Of a DNA stretch of 5,007 bases, positions 1 to 5,007 are shown piece by piece. The notes below the pieces were generated by a model, which did not search any database, was not told where the DNA came from, and saw only the letters and a list, made by a program, of their open reading frames with translations. This DNA comes from Gammaproteobacteria bacterium. GTDB taxonomy: Bacteria > Pseudomonadota > Gammaproteobacteria > Pseudomonadales > Pseudomonadaceae. The stretch covers positions 1 to 5,007 of the forward strand of contig JAAZJF010000160.1 of assembly GCA_012800475.1 (NCBI GenBank), written 5' to 3'. The position numbers and the translations under genes were made by a program. The number at the start of each line of letters is the position of its first letter. Positions within the stretch are counted from its first letter, which is position 1.

Positions 1-107
1 AAACGGCTAGCAATCTCAGTGGCCAAACGACCCAGAGTCTGGCCTGCAGCGTCGACGATATACCAGTCGCGCTGTACTGTTTCATTTTTTGCTGTAAAAG
101 TTTTCAT
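1..107 (-). CDS. rplM: 50S ribosomal protein L13, N-terminal part (runs off left edge)
   Basis: L13 is an early-assembling protein of the large ribosomal subunit that binds 23S rRNA. Reading leftward from the ATG at 107-105 gives 35 complete codons, starting MKTFTAKNETVQRDWYIVDA and continuing with the L13 signature GQTLGRLATEIASR at residues 22-35. This is almost identical to the Pseudomonas protein, whose full length is about 142 residues, so roughly three quarters lies beyond the window. The start is fixed by homology and by a GAGG Shine-Dalgarno at 120-117, nine bases before the ATG. In this family rplM is normally followed by rpsI (S9), which would lie to the left. It is transcribed away from the rest of the window and has a long, structured leader, described separately. 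The identification is secure. Confidence 0.97.
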   Translation of the reverse strand, partial: MKTFTAKNETVQRDWYIVDAAGQTLGRLATEIASR

Positions 108-114
108 TCGCTAT

Positions 115-126
115 GGCCTCAGGGCC
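115..126 (-). promoter_or_regulatory. Small hairpin overlapping the rplM ribosome binding site
   Basis: The minus strand reads GGCC-CTGA-GGCC, a four-pair GC stem with a four-base loop. The GAGG Shine-Dalgarno (120-117) sits partly in the loop and partly in the 3' arm. Pairing would limit ribosome access to rplM. A competing stem GCCG/CGGC (144-141 with 127-124) uses overlapping bases and would free the site, so the two cannot form together. This is drawn from base pairing alone. Confidence 0.3.
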
Positions 127-176
127 GCCTTAAAAATAGACGGCAAATCCTAATGAATAGTATTGTCTTTGACAAG

Positions 177-260
177 TCAAAGTAAGCTCATATGACAGAC
201 GCTACTTCGGGGGCTCGGGTCTATCACGTCTGCTATGGCTCTAGTTTCGGCAAACTGCAT
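177..260 (-). CDS. Possible 27-residue leader peptide upstream of rplM
   Basis: On the minus strand an ATG (260-258) follows a strong Shine-Dalgarno GGAAGG (273-268) at seven-base spacing. It opens a frame of 27 codons ending in TGA at 179-177. The peptide begins MQFAETRAIADVIDP and is mostly polar, with no membrane segment or run of one amino acid that would suggest classical attenuation. The ORF spans hairpins A and B of the rplM leader, and its stop codon lies in the first arm of hairpin C. Ribosomes translating or terminating here would therefore change the leader fold. An ORF this short can arise by chance; only the good ribosome site and its placement argue for it. I do not recognise the peptide. 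Confidence 0.28.
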   Translation of the reverse strand: MQFAETRAIADVIDPSPRSSVCHMSLL

Positions 261-316
261 CGTATCGCCTTCCGTTTTGTATATAGGCTAGGCATTGCCA
301 ACAAAACAGCCGCGTA

Positions 317-344
317 ATTATGACTGTTAGCAGAAAAATTGCAA
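317..344 (-). promoter_or_regulatory. Likely sigma-70 promoter for rplM
   Basis: On the minus strand a -35 box TTGCAA (344-339) is separated by 16 bases from a -10 box CATAAT (322-317), which matches five of six consensus bases. The bases just after the -10 (TACGCGGC) are GC-rich. Such a discriminator is typical of growth-rate and ppGpp-controlled ribosomal promoters. Transcription would start near 310 and give a leader of about 200 nt before the rplM start codon. The boxes are seen in the sequence; their use is inferred. Confidence 0.5.
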
Positions 345-448
345 CCGCTTAATGACTTGTTATCACGATTACAACCCACTCTTTGACTGCAAGCCCCGCG
401 CTAGAGGGCTCATCAAGCCGCTCAGCGGCGTCGCAGCACTTTGTCGAC

Positions 449-479
449 TTGATATTTAGCCTGAGCCGATCATTATATT
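449..479 (+). promoter_or_regulatory. Weak upstream promoter candidate for dauA
   Basis: A good -35 match TTGATA (449-454) is followed by AT-rich sequence. The possible -10 boxes are CATTAT (471-476, spacer 16, four of six matches) and TATATT (474-479, spacer 19, five of six). Neither combination is ideal. Transcription from here would give a leader of about 80 bases ahead of the transporter gene. Confidence 0.25.
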
Positions 480-533
480 CAATTTAAAACTACTAATACC
501 AAACACCCTAGCATTCACCGCCGCGCATGGGTC

Positions 534-539
534 TATAAT
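534..539 (+). promoter_or_regulatory. Proximal -10 box (TATAAT) for dauA
   Basis: A perfect TATAAT lies 27 bases before the dauA start codon and would place the transcript start near 546. No convincing -35 is found 16-18 bases upstream (the region reads GCATTCA), and there is no TG extension, so activity may need an activator. Short inverted repeats flank the box: CCGCC at 518-522 and GGCGG at 542-546. They could be an operator or chance. Confidence 0.38.
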
Positions 540-566
540 AAGGCGGCACGCACATGTGGAGCCGTC

Positions 567-2309
567 ATGTATATTCCGCCATTATTTTCTGCTTTACGCG
601 AAGCTTTTGCTTCCGGTTACTCTATTAAAACTTTGCGCGGCGATCTCAGCGCTGGCTTAACCATTGGCATTATTGCTATCCCTTTGGCCATGGCTTTAGC
701 GATTGCTGTGGGTGTACCGCCACAGCATGGCTTATATACGGTGTTGATCGGTGGCTCAGTGATTGCACTTTTGGGCGGATCACGCTTTAACGTGTCGGGG
801 CCAACCGCAGCATTTGTCGTCATTTTACTGCCCATCACCCAGCAATTTGGTGTAGGCGGCCTGCTGTTATGTACGGCAATGGCTGGGGTTATTTTAATCA
901 GCATGGCTTTTTTACGGGCCGGTGCTTTATTACAATTTATCCCCTATCCCGTCACCCTTGGTTTTACCGCAGGGATTGGCGTTGTCATCGCCACTTTGCA
1001 AATCAAAGATGCCTTTGGTTTAGAAAACATTGAACCTGCAGCGAACTACGTTGAACAACTCGGCGCTTTAGTCAATGCCTTACCTAGCATTCATATGGGC
1101 GATACTGTAGTTGCTGCTGTCACACTAGCCGTGTTAATTATCTGGCCGCGCTTTGTTCCTAAAATCCCAGGCCACTTAGTCGCGCTGACTGTCGGCAGCT
1201 TTATTGGCTTAGCACTCAACAATGCTGATATTGCAGTGGCTACACTCGGTGATCGCTTTAGCTACACCGTTGACGGCATTGAGCACCCAGGCATACCACC
1301 TTTTCTGCCATCCTTTCTTTGGCCTTGGGAACTACCAGGCCCCGACGGGCAGCCGCTTGTGCTGTCGTTTGAGCTCTTTAGACAACTATTAGCACCGGCC
1401 TTTGCGATTGCGATGCTGGGCGCTATTGAGTCTTTACTGTGCGCAGTTGTTGCCGATGGGATGGCCAATACCAAACACGATCCAAATGGCGAGTTATTAG
1501 GCCAAGGTATCGGGAATATTCTGGCGCCGATGTTTGGCGGCATTACGGCCACAGCAGCCATTGCACGTAGCGCCGCCAACGTGCGTGCAGGTGCTTATTC
1601 ACCGATCGCTGCGATTACTCACGCCGGCGTGGTGTTATTAGCGATGCTCTTTCTTGCACCGTTATTTAGTCATTTACCCATGGCAGCGCTCGCAGCGCTC
1701 TTGTTGATGGTGGCTTGGAATATGAGCGAGCCTAAGCACGTGATCCATACCCTGCGTATTGCACCGCGCAATGACGTATTGATACTGCTGACCTGCCTCT
1801 CGCTCACTGTGCTCTTTGATATGGTGCTGGCGGTGGGTGTCGGCTTATTATTGGCTGCAGGTTTATTTATCAAAAGCATGAGCGACTTAACCGATACAGC
1901 CACCGTCGATAGTCAGCAGCACGATATACCTGACTTGCCCAACTCAGTGGCTGTGTATGCGATTCGCGGACCCTTATTTTTTGGTGCTGCGGAAAAGGCG
2001 TTGAGTGTACTGCGCAAATTCAACCCTGAAATACGGGTGGCCATTATTGATATGCGCGCCGTACCCATGCTGGATATGACTGCGCTCGCGGCATTAAGTA
2101 ACGTGCTCAATGATTATCAAAAAAATGATATTGGCATTATATTTCTTGGCACATCCGCCAAAGTTCGGCATGAAATGCGCCGCGCGGGTATTCGTTTGGC
2201 CAACCACAAACTGTCGTACGTTAACAGCCCAAGCATGGCGCAAGCGCGCGCATTACGCTGGCTGTATAGCACGCACAACACTGAAGATTTAATCGATACA
2301 GCGCCCTAG
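567..2309 (+). CDS. dauA: SulP/SLC26 family C4-dicarboxylate transporter with STAS domain (DauA-like)
   Basis: This 580-residue inner-membrane protein closely resembles E. coli DauA (YchM), which takes up succinate, fumarate and aspartate, best at acidic pH. Shared stretches are GIIAIPLAMALAI (34-46), GGSRFNVSGPTAAFVVIL (70-87), GAIESLLCAVVADGM (285-299), GQGIGNILAPMFGGITATAA (312-331) with SAANVRAGA just after (335-343), and MVAWNMSE (381-388). Residues about 28-436 are the hydrophobic SulP transport domain, expected to have 14 membrane segments. Residues about 455-565 form the cytoplasmic STAS domain with core IIDMRAVPMLDMTALAAL (493-510). The length is close to the roughly 560 residues of the E. 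coli protein. A GGAG at 558-561, five bases before the ATG, and alignment with E. coli support this start. Sulfate transport, the generic SulP annotation, is less likely given the specific DauA similarity. The gene is intact; thiD follows 65 bases later with no strong terminator. Confidence 0.93.
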   Translation: MYIPPLFSALREAFASGYSIKTLRGDLSAGLTIGIIAIPLAMALAIAVGVPPQHGLYTVLIGGSVIALLGGSRFNVSGPTAAFVVILLPITQQFGVGGLLLCTAMAGVILISMAFLRAGALLQFIPYPVTLGFTAGIGVVIATLQIKDAFGLENIEPAANYVEQLGALVNALPSIHMGDTVVAAVTLAVLIIWPRFVPKIPGHLVALTVGSFIGLALNNADIAVATLGDRFSYTVDGIEHPGIPPFLPSFLWPWELPGPDGQPLVLSFELFRQLLAPAFAIAMLGAIESLLCAVVADGMANTKHDPNGELLGQGIGNILAPMFGGITATAAIARSAANVRAGAYSPIAAITHAGVVLLAMLFLAPLFSHLPMAALAALLLMVAWNMSEPKHVIHTLRIAPRNDVLILLTCLSLTVLFDMVLAVGVGLLLAAGLFIKSMSDLTDTATVDSQQHDIPDLPNSVAVYAIRGPLFFGAAEKALSVLRKFNPEIRVAIIDMRAVPMLDMTALAALSNVLNDYQKNDIGIIFLGTSAKVRHEMRRAGIRLANHKLSYVNSPSMAQARALRWLYSTHNTEDLIDTAP

Positions 2310-2332
2310 CGCTCGCCTCAATCCATCAAGTC

Positions 2333-2347
2333 GGTGCCTGTAGCACC
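2333..2347 (+). other. Short hairpin between dauA and thiD
   Basis: GGTGC (2333-2337) and GCACC (2343-2347) form a five-pair stem with a five-base loop, 23 bases after the dauA stop. The following bases (CATTACATTCAT) are not a T tract, so this is at best a weak terminator or an mRNA end-protecting structure. It does not exclude read-through into thiD. Confidence 0.25.
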
Positions 2348-2358
2348 CATTACATTCA

Positions 2359-2367
2359 TGGTAAACT
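2359..2367 (+). promoter_or_regulatory. Possible extended -10 element for thiD
   Basis: TGGTAAACT matches an extended -10 (TG, one base, then TAAACT at 2362-2367). No good -35 lies 17 bases upstream (TGTAGC). If used, transcription would begin at or within a base of the thiD start codon, giving a nearly leaderless mRNA and leaving the GGAG at 2368-2371 outside the transcript. Chance similarity is quite possible. Confidence 0.25.
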
Positions 2368-2374
2368 GGAGCTT

Positions 2375-3175
2375 ATGAATATATACACTTCGCGACCTGC
2401 TGTTCTGTGTTTATCAGGGCATGACCCTGTTGGTGGTGCGGGTATACAAGCCGATATTGAAGCTTTGATCGCACAAAATTGCCACGCCACACCAGTGATT
2501 ACTGCTCTAACTATTCAAGACACCGTCAATGTCAGTGATTTTAAAATTTTGGACCACGACTGGGTGATGGCTCAAGCCGACGCAATTTTAAAGGACATGC
2601 ACGTGTCAGCCATTAAGCTGGGCATGCTCGGTTCATTAGCCATGGTCGATACCGTGGTTGAGATCATCCAAAAACGTCCAGACATTCCTTTTGTCTGTGA
2701 TCCAGTGCTACGTGCTGGCGGCGGTGGCGCATTGGGTAAAGATGAAGTCGGCTATGCTTTGCGTACGCATTTAATGCCTCTAGCTACAATCGTCACACCC
2801 AACTTGCCAGAAGCTCAAATTCTAGCCGAGCTCCCAAACGGCACAGCAGATGAATGCGCACAAGTGCTGCTACAACATTGCCAACACCTATTAATTACGG
2901 GTGGTCACGGCAATGAAACGCAAGTGCACAACCGCTTGTATTGTGCCGACGGCAGCACTCATACATTCACTTGCGCACGTTTACCTGGCGAATACCATGG
3001 CTCTGGTTGCACCTTAGCCAGCGCCCTATCAGGTCGTTTAGCTTTAGGCCAAGAATTAGTCACTGCTGTTGAGTTTGCCTTGAACTACACTTGGCGCAGC
3101 TTACGTGACGCCGAAGCACCTGGACATGGTCAATACATCCCGCGTCGCTTACCTTTGGACTTTTGTCGATCATGA
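2375..3175 (+). CDS. thiD: Hydroxymethylpyrimidine / phosphomethylpyrimidine kinase
   Basis: ThiD phosphorylates 4-amino-5-hydroxymethyl-2-methylpyrimidine (HMP) twice with ATP to give HMP-PP, the pyrimidine substrate for ThiE in thiamine synthesis. The 266-residue cytosolic protein has the length of E. coli ThiD and the ribokinase-like fold signatures. These are the substrate loop VLCLSGHDPVGGAGIQADIE (10-29), IKLGMLGS (80-87), CDPVLRAGG (108-116), TPNLPEA (141-147), LLITGGH (172-178), and the anion-hole motif GSGCT (209-213) with Cys212 in the place of the family's catalytic cysteine. The loop after DPV reads RAGGGGAL rather than the A-x-S-G form common in enterobacterial ThiD; as I recall, pseudomonads share this. 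A GGAG at 2368-2371 lies only three bases before the ATG. The stop overlaps the thiE start (ATGA). The 65-base upstream gap is too short to hold a complete TPP riboswitch, and none was recognised. Confidence 0.96.
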   Translation: MNIYTSRPAVLCLSGHDPVGGAGIQADIEALIAQNCHATPVITALTIQDTVNVSDFKILDHDWVMAQADAILKDMHVSAIKLGMLGSLAMVDTVVEIIQKRPDIPFVCDPVLRAGGGGALGKDEVGYALRTHLMPLATIVTPNLPEAQILAELPNGTADECAQVLLQHCQHLLITGGHGNETQVHNRLYCADGSTHTFTCARLPGEYHGSGCTLASALSGRLALGQELVTAVEFALNYTWRSLRDAEAPGHGQYIPRRLPLDFCRS

Positions 3176-3810
3176 GTGCAAAACAGCAGATCCTGCAGGG
3201 TTTGTATGCCATTACTGATTCAGCATTACTGGCTGATGGGCGCTTGCTGCCTTACTGCGAAGCAGCATTGCGTGGCGGTGCACGCGTTTTACAGTACCGC
3301 GACAAATCCACTGATCAGGCGCAACGCTTAGATGAAGCACAAGCACTGCAGCAACTGTGTCAGCACTACCAGGCTCGTTTGATTATCAACGATGATATGC
3401 ATCTGGCTGCACAATTAGGTGCTGATTTGCACCTAGGTCAAGGTGACGGCAACCTACTACAAGCCCGTGAGTTGCTGGGACCCGATGCTATTATTGGCTC
3501 AACCTGTCATGCACAGTTTGAGTTGGCTGAGTCTGCTGTTGCGCAGCAGGCTGATTATATTGCCTTTGGTCGTTTTTATGATTCTCACACCAAGCCCGGC
3601 AGTGTTTTAGCTACCACTCAACTGCTAACACAAGCACAAAGCTTGAAGTGTCCAATTGTCGCTATCGGTGGCATTACACTGGAAAACAGTGGCACTTTAC
3701 TTGAACATGGCGCAAACATGCTTGCTGTCATTCATGGACTCTTTGCAGCCGACTCAGCGGCTGAAGTTGAACAACGCGCGCGTGCTTTTAGCGCACTTTT
3801 TACTGATTAA
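3172..3810 (+). CDS. thiE: Thiamine-phosphate synthase (thiamine-phosphate pyrophosphorylase)
   Basis: ThiE couples HMP-PP to thiazole phosphate, releasing pyrophosphate and forming thiamine monophosphate. The 212-residue protein has the typical ThiE length and TIM-barrel motifs: GLYAITD (10-16), QYRDK (41-45, pyrophosphate and pyrimidine binding), IINDD (71-75, the Asp pair for magnesium), DLHLGQ (85-90), IGSTCH (108-113), FGRFYDSHTKPG (132-143), and the phosphate-binding loop AIGGI (164-168). I chose the ATG at 3172, which overlaps the thiD stop as ATGA, rather than the in-frame TTG at 3163. No strong Shine-Dalgarno precedes it, so translation is probably coupled to thiD. This fits the need for both enzymes in consecutive steps. 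All expected active-site motifs are present. Confidence 0.96.
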   Translation: MSAKQQILQGLYAITDSALLADGRLLPYCEAALRGGARVLQYRDKSTDQAQRLDEAQALQQLCQHYQARLIINDDMHLAAQLGADLHLGQGDGNLLQARELLGPDAIIGSTCHAQFELAESAVAQQADYIAFGRFYDSHTKPGSVLATTQLLTQAQSLKCPIVAIGGITLENSGTLLEHGANMLAVIHGLFAADSAAEVEQRARAFSALFTD

Positions 3811-3815
3811 TTTTG

Positions 3816-3841
3816 GCAGCGACAGGCTCACTGCTTTTTTT
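3816..3841 (+). terminator. Weak intrinsic terminator or attenuator between thiE and hemL
   Basis: GCAG-C-GA (3816-3822) can pair with TC-A-CTGC (3828-3834), a stem of six pairs with one C-A mismatch and a five-base loop. Seven T residues (3835-3841) follow directly. This is the layout of a Rho-independent terminator, but the stem is weak, so partial read-through into hemL is likely. The hemL Shine-Dalgarno begins only five bases after the T tract. Confidence 0.42.
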
Positions 3842-3855
3842 AGATGAGGTTTTTA

Positions 3856-5007
3856 ATGTCACGCTCAGCATCTTTGTTTGAACAAGCCCAACAGCATATC
3901 CCTGGTGGCGTAAACTCACCAGTGCGCGCCTTTGCTGGCGTGGGTGGTACACCGTTATTTTTTAAACATGCCGCAGGCGCTTATGTCACCGATGAAGACG
4001 ATAAGCAGTATGTGGATTATGTTGGCTCATGGGGCCCGATGATTCTTGGCCACAGCCATCCAGATGTATTGGATGCCGTACGTGCGCAACTTGAACACGG
4101 CTTATCCTACGGCGCACCCACTGCGCTGGAAGTGGAAATGGCTGATTTAGTCTGCAGTCTCGTGCCATCGATGGATATGGTTCGTATGACCAGCTCCGGC
4201 ACCGAAGCAACCATGAGTGCAATTCGCTTGGCGCGTGGTTACACAGGTCGCGATAGCATTATTAAGTTTGAAGGCTGCTACCACGGTCACTCGGACAGCC
4301 TGTTAGTTAAAGCAGGTTCCGGTGCCCTGACTCTAGGCGTGCCGAGCTCACCGGGCGTGCCTGCGGACTTTGCTAAGCACACCATTACTCTGCCGTTTAA
4401 TGACATTGACGCTGTTGCGACTTATCTTGCCGAGCATGGCAGTGATATCGCTTGCATTATCGTTGAACCCGTTGCCGGTAATATGAACTGTGTACCACCT
4501 GTGCCAGGCTTTCTTGAAGGTCTGCGCGAGCAGTGTGACAAGCACGGTGTAGTGTTGATTTTTGATGAAGTGATGACCGGTTTCCGTGTGGCTTTAGGCG
4601 GTGCGCAAGCTTTATACGGCGTCACACCAGACCTATCCACCTTCGGTAAAATTATCGGTGGTGGTATGCCAGTGGGTTGCTTTGGTGGCAACAAGAAAAT
4701 CATGTCGCACATTGCGCCTTTAGGTCCGGTGTACCAAGCCGGTACTTTATCGGGTAACCCTTTAGCAATGGCGGCGGGTTTAACTACGCTGAAACTGATC
4801 AACCGTCCTGGTTTCCACGATGAGTTAACGGATTACACTGCACGCTTACTCAAAGGTTTACAAGAGCGCGCTGATGCAGCGGGTATTCCTTTCACCACCA
4901 CACAAGCGGGTGGGATGTTTGGTATTTACTTTACTGAGCGCAAGAATATCACCAGCTTTGAAGATGCGACCAGTAGCAATATTGAGCACTTTAAGCAGTT
5001 CTTCCAC
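3856..5007 (+). CDS. hemL: Glutamate-1-semialdehyde 2,1-aminomutase (runs off right edge)
   Basis: HemL is the PLP-dependent enzyme that isomerises glutamate-1-semialdehyde to 5-aminolevulinate, the second step of C5-pathway tetrapyrrole (haem) synthesis after glutamyl-tRNA reductase (HemA). The frame is open for 384 codons to the window edge; the family is about 427 residues, so some 43 C-terminal residues are missing. Visible motifs are HIPGGVNSPVRAF (14-26), SSGTEATMSAIRLARG (113-128, PLP phosphate contact), YHGHSD (142-147), VEPVAGNMN (204-212), FDEVMTGFR (236-244, with Asp237 at the PLP ring), and STFGKIIGGGMPVG (261-274), where Lys265 is the cofactor lysine as in E. coli. The start is supported by GAGG at 3846-3849, six bases before the ATG, and by the Pseudomonas-like N-terminus MSRSASLFEQAQ. 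It lies 45 bases behind thiE, with a terminator-like hairpin between them. Confidence 0.98.
   Translation, partial: MSRSASLFEQAQQHIPGGVNSPVRAFAGVGGTPLFFKHAAGAYVTDEDDKQYVDYVGSWGPMILGHSHPDVLDAVRAQLEHGLSYGAPTALEVEMADLVCSLVPSMDMVRMTSSGTEATMSAIRLARGYTGRDSIIKFEGCYHGHSDSLLVKAGSGALTLGVPSSPGVPADFAKHTITLPFNDIDAVATYLAEHGSDIACIIVEPVAGNMNCVPPVPGFLEGLREQCDKHGVVLIFDEVMTGFRVALGGAQALYGVTPDLSTFGKIIGGGMPVGCFGGNKKIMSHIAPLGPVYQAGTLSGNPLAMAAGLTTLKLINRPGFHDELTDYTARLLKGLQERADAAGIPFTTTQAGGMFGIYFTERKNITSFEDATSSNIEHFKQFFH

Larger units (their letters stand above)
115..260 (-). promoter_or_regulatory. Candidate structured 5' leader of rplM mRNA
   Basis: On the minus strand the leader contains four potential hairpins in order. 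A: AGTTT/AAACT with a GCCG loop (256-243). B: an imperfect stem with arms 240-227 and 201-185, made of 3, 4 and 6 base pairs broken by a bulge and an internal loop, around a 25-base loop. C: CTTTGAC/GTCAAAG (182-167). D: GGCC/GGCC with loop CTGA (126-115), which overlaps the GAGG Shine-Dalgarno. A, B and C lie almost end to end, with two-base gaps, which suggests a compact fold. In E. coli the rplM leader is the site of translational feedback by L13, so a similar role is plausible here. I do not recognise the element as a named RNA family. Confidence 0.4.
108..566. other. Divergent intergenic region between rplM and dauA
   Basis: These 459 bases separate two genes pointing outward. The left two thirds (108-344) read on the minus strand as the rplM promoter and leader, with several inverted repeats and a short ORF. 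The right third carries candidate dauA promoters on the plus strand. The middle (about 345-448) contains only small inverted repeats: AGCCC at 392-396 with GGGCT at 406-410, and GCCGCT at 417-422 with AGCGGC at 424-429. Neither is followed by a T tract, so neither looks like a terminator. No tRNA, known riboswitch or long ORF was recognised on either strand. Confidence 0.85.

Noticed and set aside
157..180. Promoter for rplM with TTGACT and TACTAT on the minus strand
   Set aside because: The spacer is only 12 bases; other pairings give poor boxes. The TTGACTTGTCAA sequence is better explained as the inverted repeat of hairpin C.
417..429. GCCGCT-C-AGCGGC palindrome as a terminator
   Set aside because: No T tract on either strand, and the flanking genes point away, so there is no transcript end to serve here.
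352..459. Plus-strand ORF of 35 codons in the intergenic region
   Set aside because: No Shine-Dalgarno before the ATG, no recognisable protein, and it overlaps the rplM upstream region; its length is what chance would give.
1262..1579. Minus-strand open frame of 105 codons inside dauA
   Set aside because: Shadow of the transporter gene, whose own frame is strongly conserved; composition is typical of an antisense reading.
567..2309. Annotation of the SulP protein as a sulfate permease
   Set aside because: The motifs match E. coli DauA, a C4-dicarboxylate transporter, along the whole length; nothing nearby concerns sulfur uptake.
2310..2374. TPP riboswitch before thiD
   Set aside because: Only 65 bases are available, too few for the usual fold of about 100 bases, and no conserved TPP-riboswitch core sequences were seen.
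3163..3171. TTG start giving thiE three extra residues
   Set aside because: The ATG at 3172 fits the ATGA overlap with thiD and the usual family start; the TTG has no better ribosome site.
3656..3847. Plus-strand open frame of 63 codons overlapping the thiE end
   Set aside because: Out-of-frame shadow of thiE that runs into the terminator-like hairpin; no homology recognised.
4422..4802. Minus-strand open frame of 126 codons inside hemL
   Set aside because: It lies opposite the highly conserved catalytic core of HemL, including Lys265, and has no recognisable motif.

Overview
The window looks like chromosomal core sequence from a gammaproteobacterium of the family Pseudomonadaceae. The visible N-terminus of ribosomal protein L13 matches the Pseudomonas form almost residue for residue. 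thiD, thiE and hemL follow one another in the order known from Pseudomonas, and the HemL and ThiD sequences are of the pseudomonad type. Base composition looks balanced by eye (not counted), well below the GC-rich norm of Pseudomonas. This suggests one of the lower-GC branches, such as Thiopseudomonas, Denitrificimonas or Oblitimonas; that placement is an inference.

Layout. Positions 1-107 hold the first 35 codons of rplM (L13) on the minus strand, running off the left edge. Positions 108-566 are a divergent intergenic region. On the minus strand it holds a likely rplM promoter (317-344) and a leader of about 200 nt. The leader is unusually rich in inverted repeats and contains a 27-codon upstream ORF with a good Shine-Dalgarno sequence. 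The plus-strand part holds candidate promoters for the rightward genes. Positions 567-2309 encode a DauA-type SulP/STAS transporter. After 65 bases comes thiD (2375-3175), which overlaps thiE (3172-3810) by four bases (ATGA). A terminator-like hairpin with a 7-T tract lies in the 45-base gap before hemL (3856 to beyond 5007), which runs off the right edge with about 43 residues missing.

How the genes fit together. ThiD makes the pyrimidine pyrophosphate (HMP-PP) and ThiE joins it to thiazole phosphate to give thiamine phosphate. Their translational coupling suits consecutive steps of one pathway. HemL makes 5-aminolevulinate for tetrapyrroles; its place behind thiDE is a conserved neighbourhood rather than a shared pathway. 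DauA imports C4-dicarboxylates such as succinate and has no obvious pathway link to the thi genes.

No mobile element, CRISPR array, tRNA/rRNA gene or defence system was seen. All main genes are intact and ordinary. The one part that standard annotation does not explain is the structured rplM leader (about 115-260), which is the best candidate for undescribed biology here.
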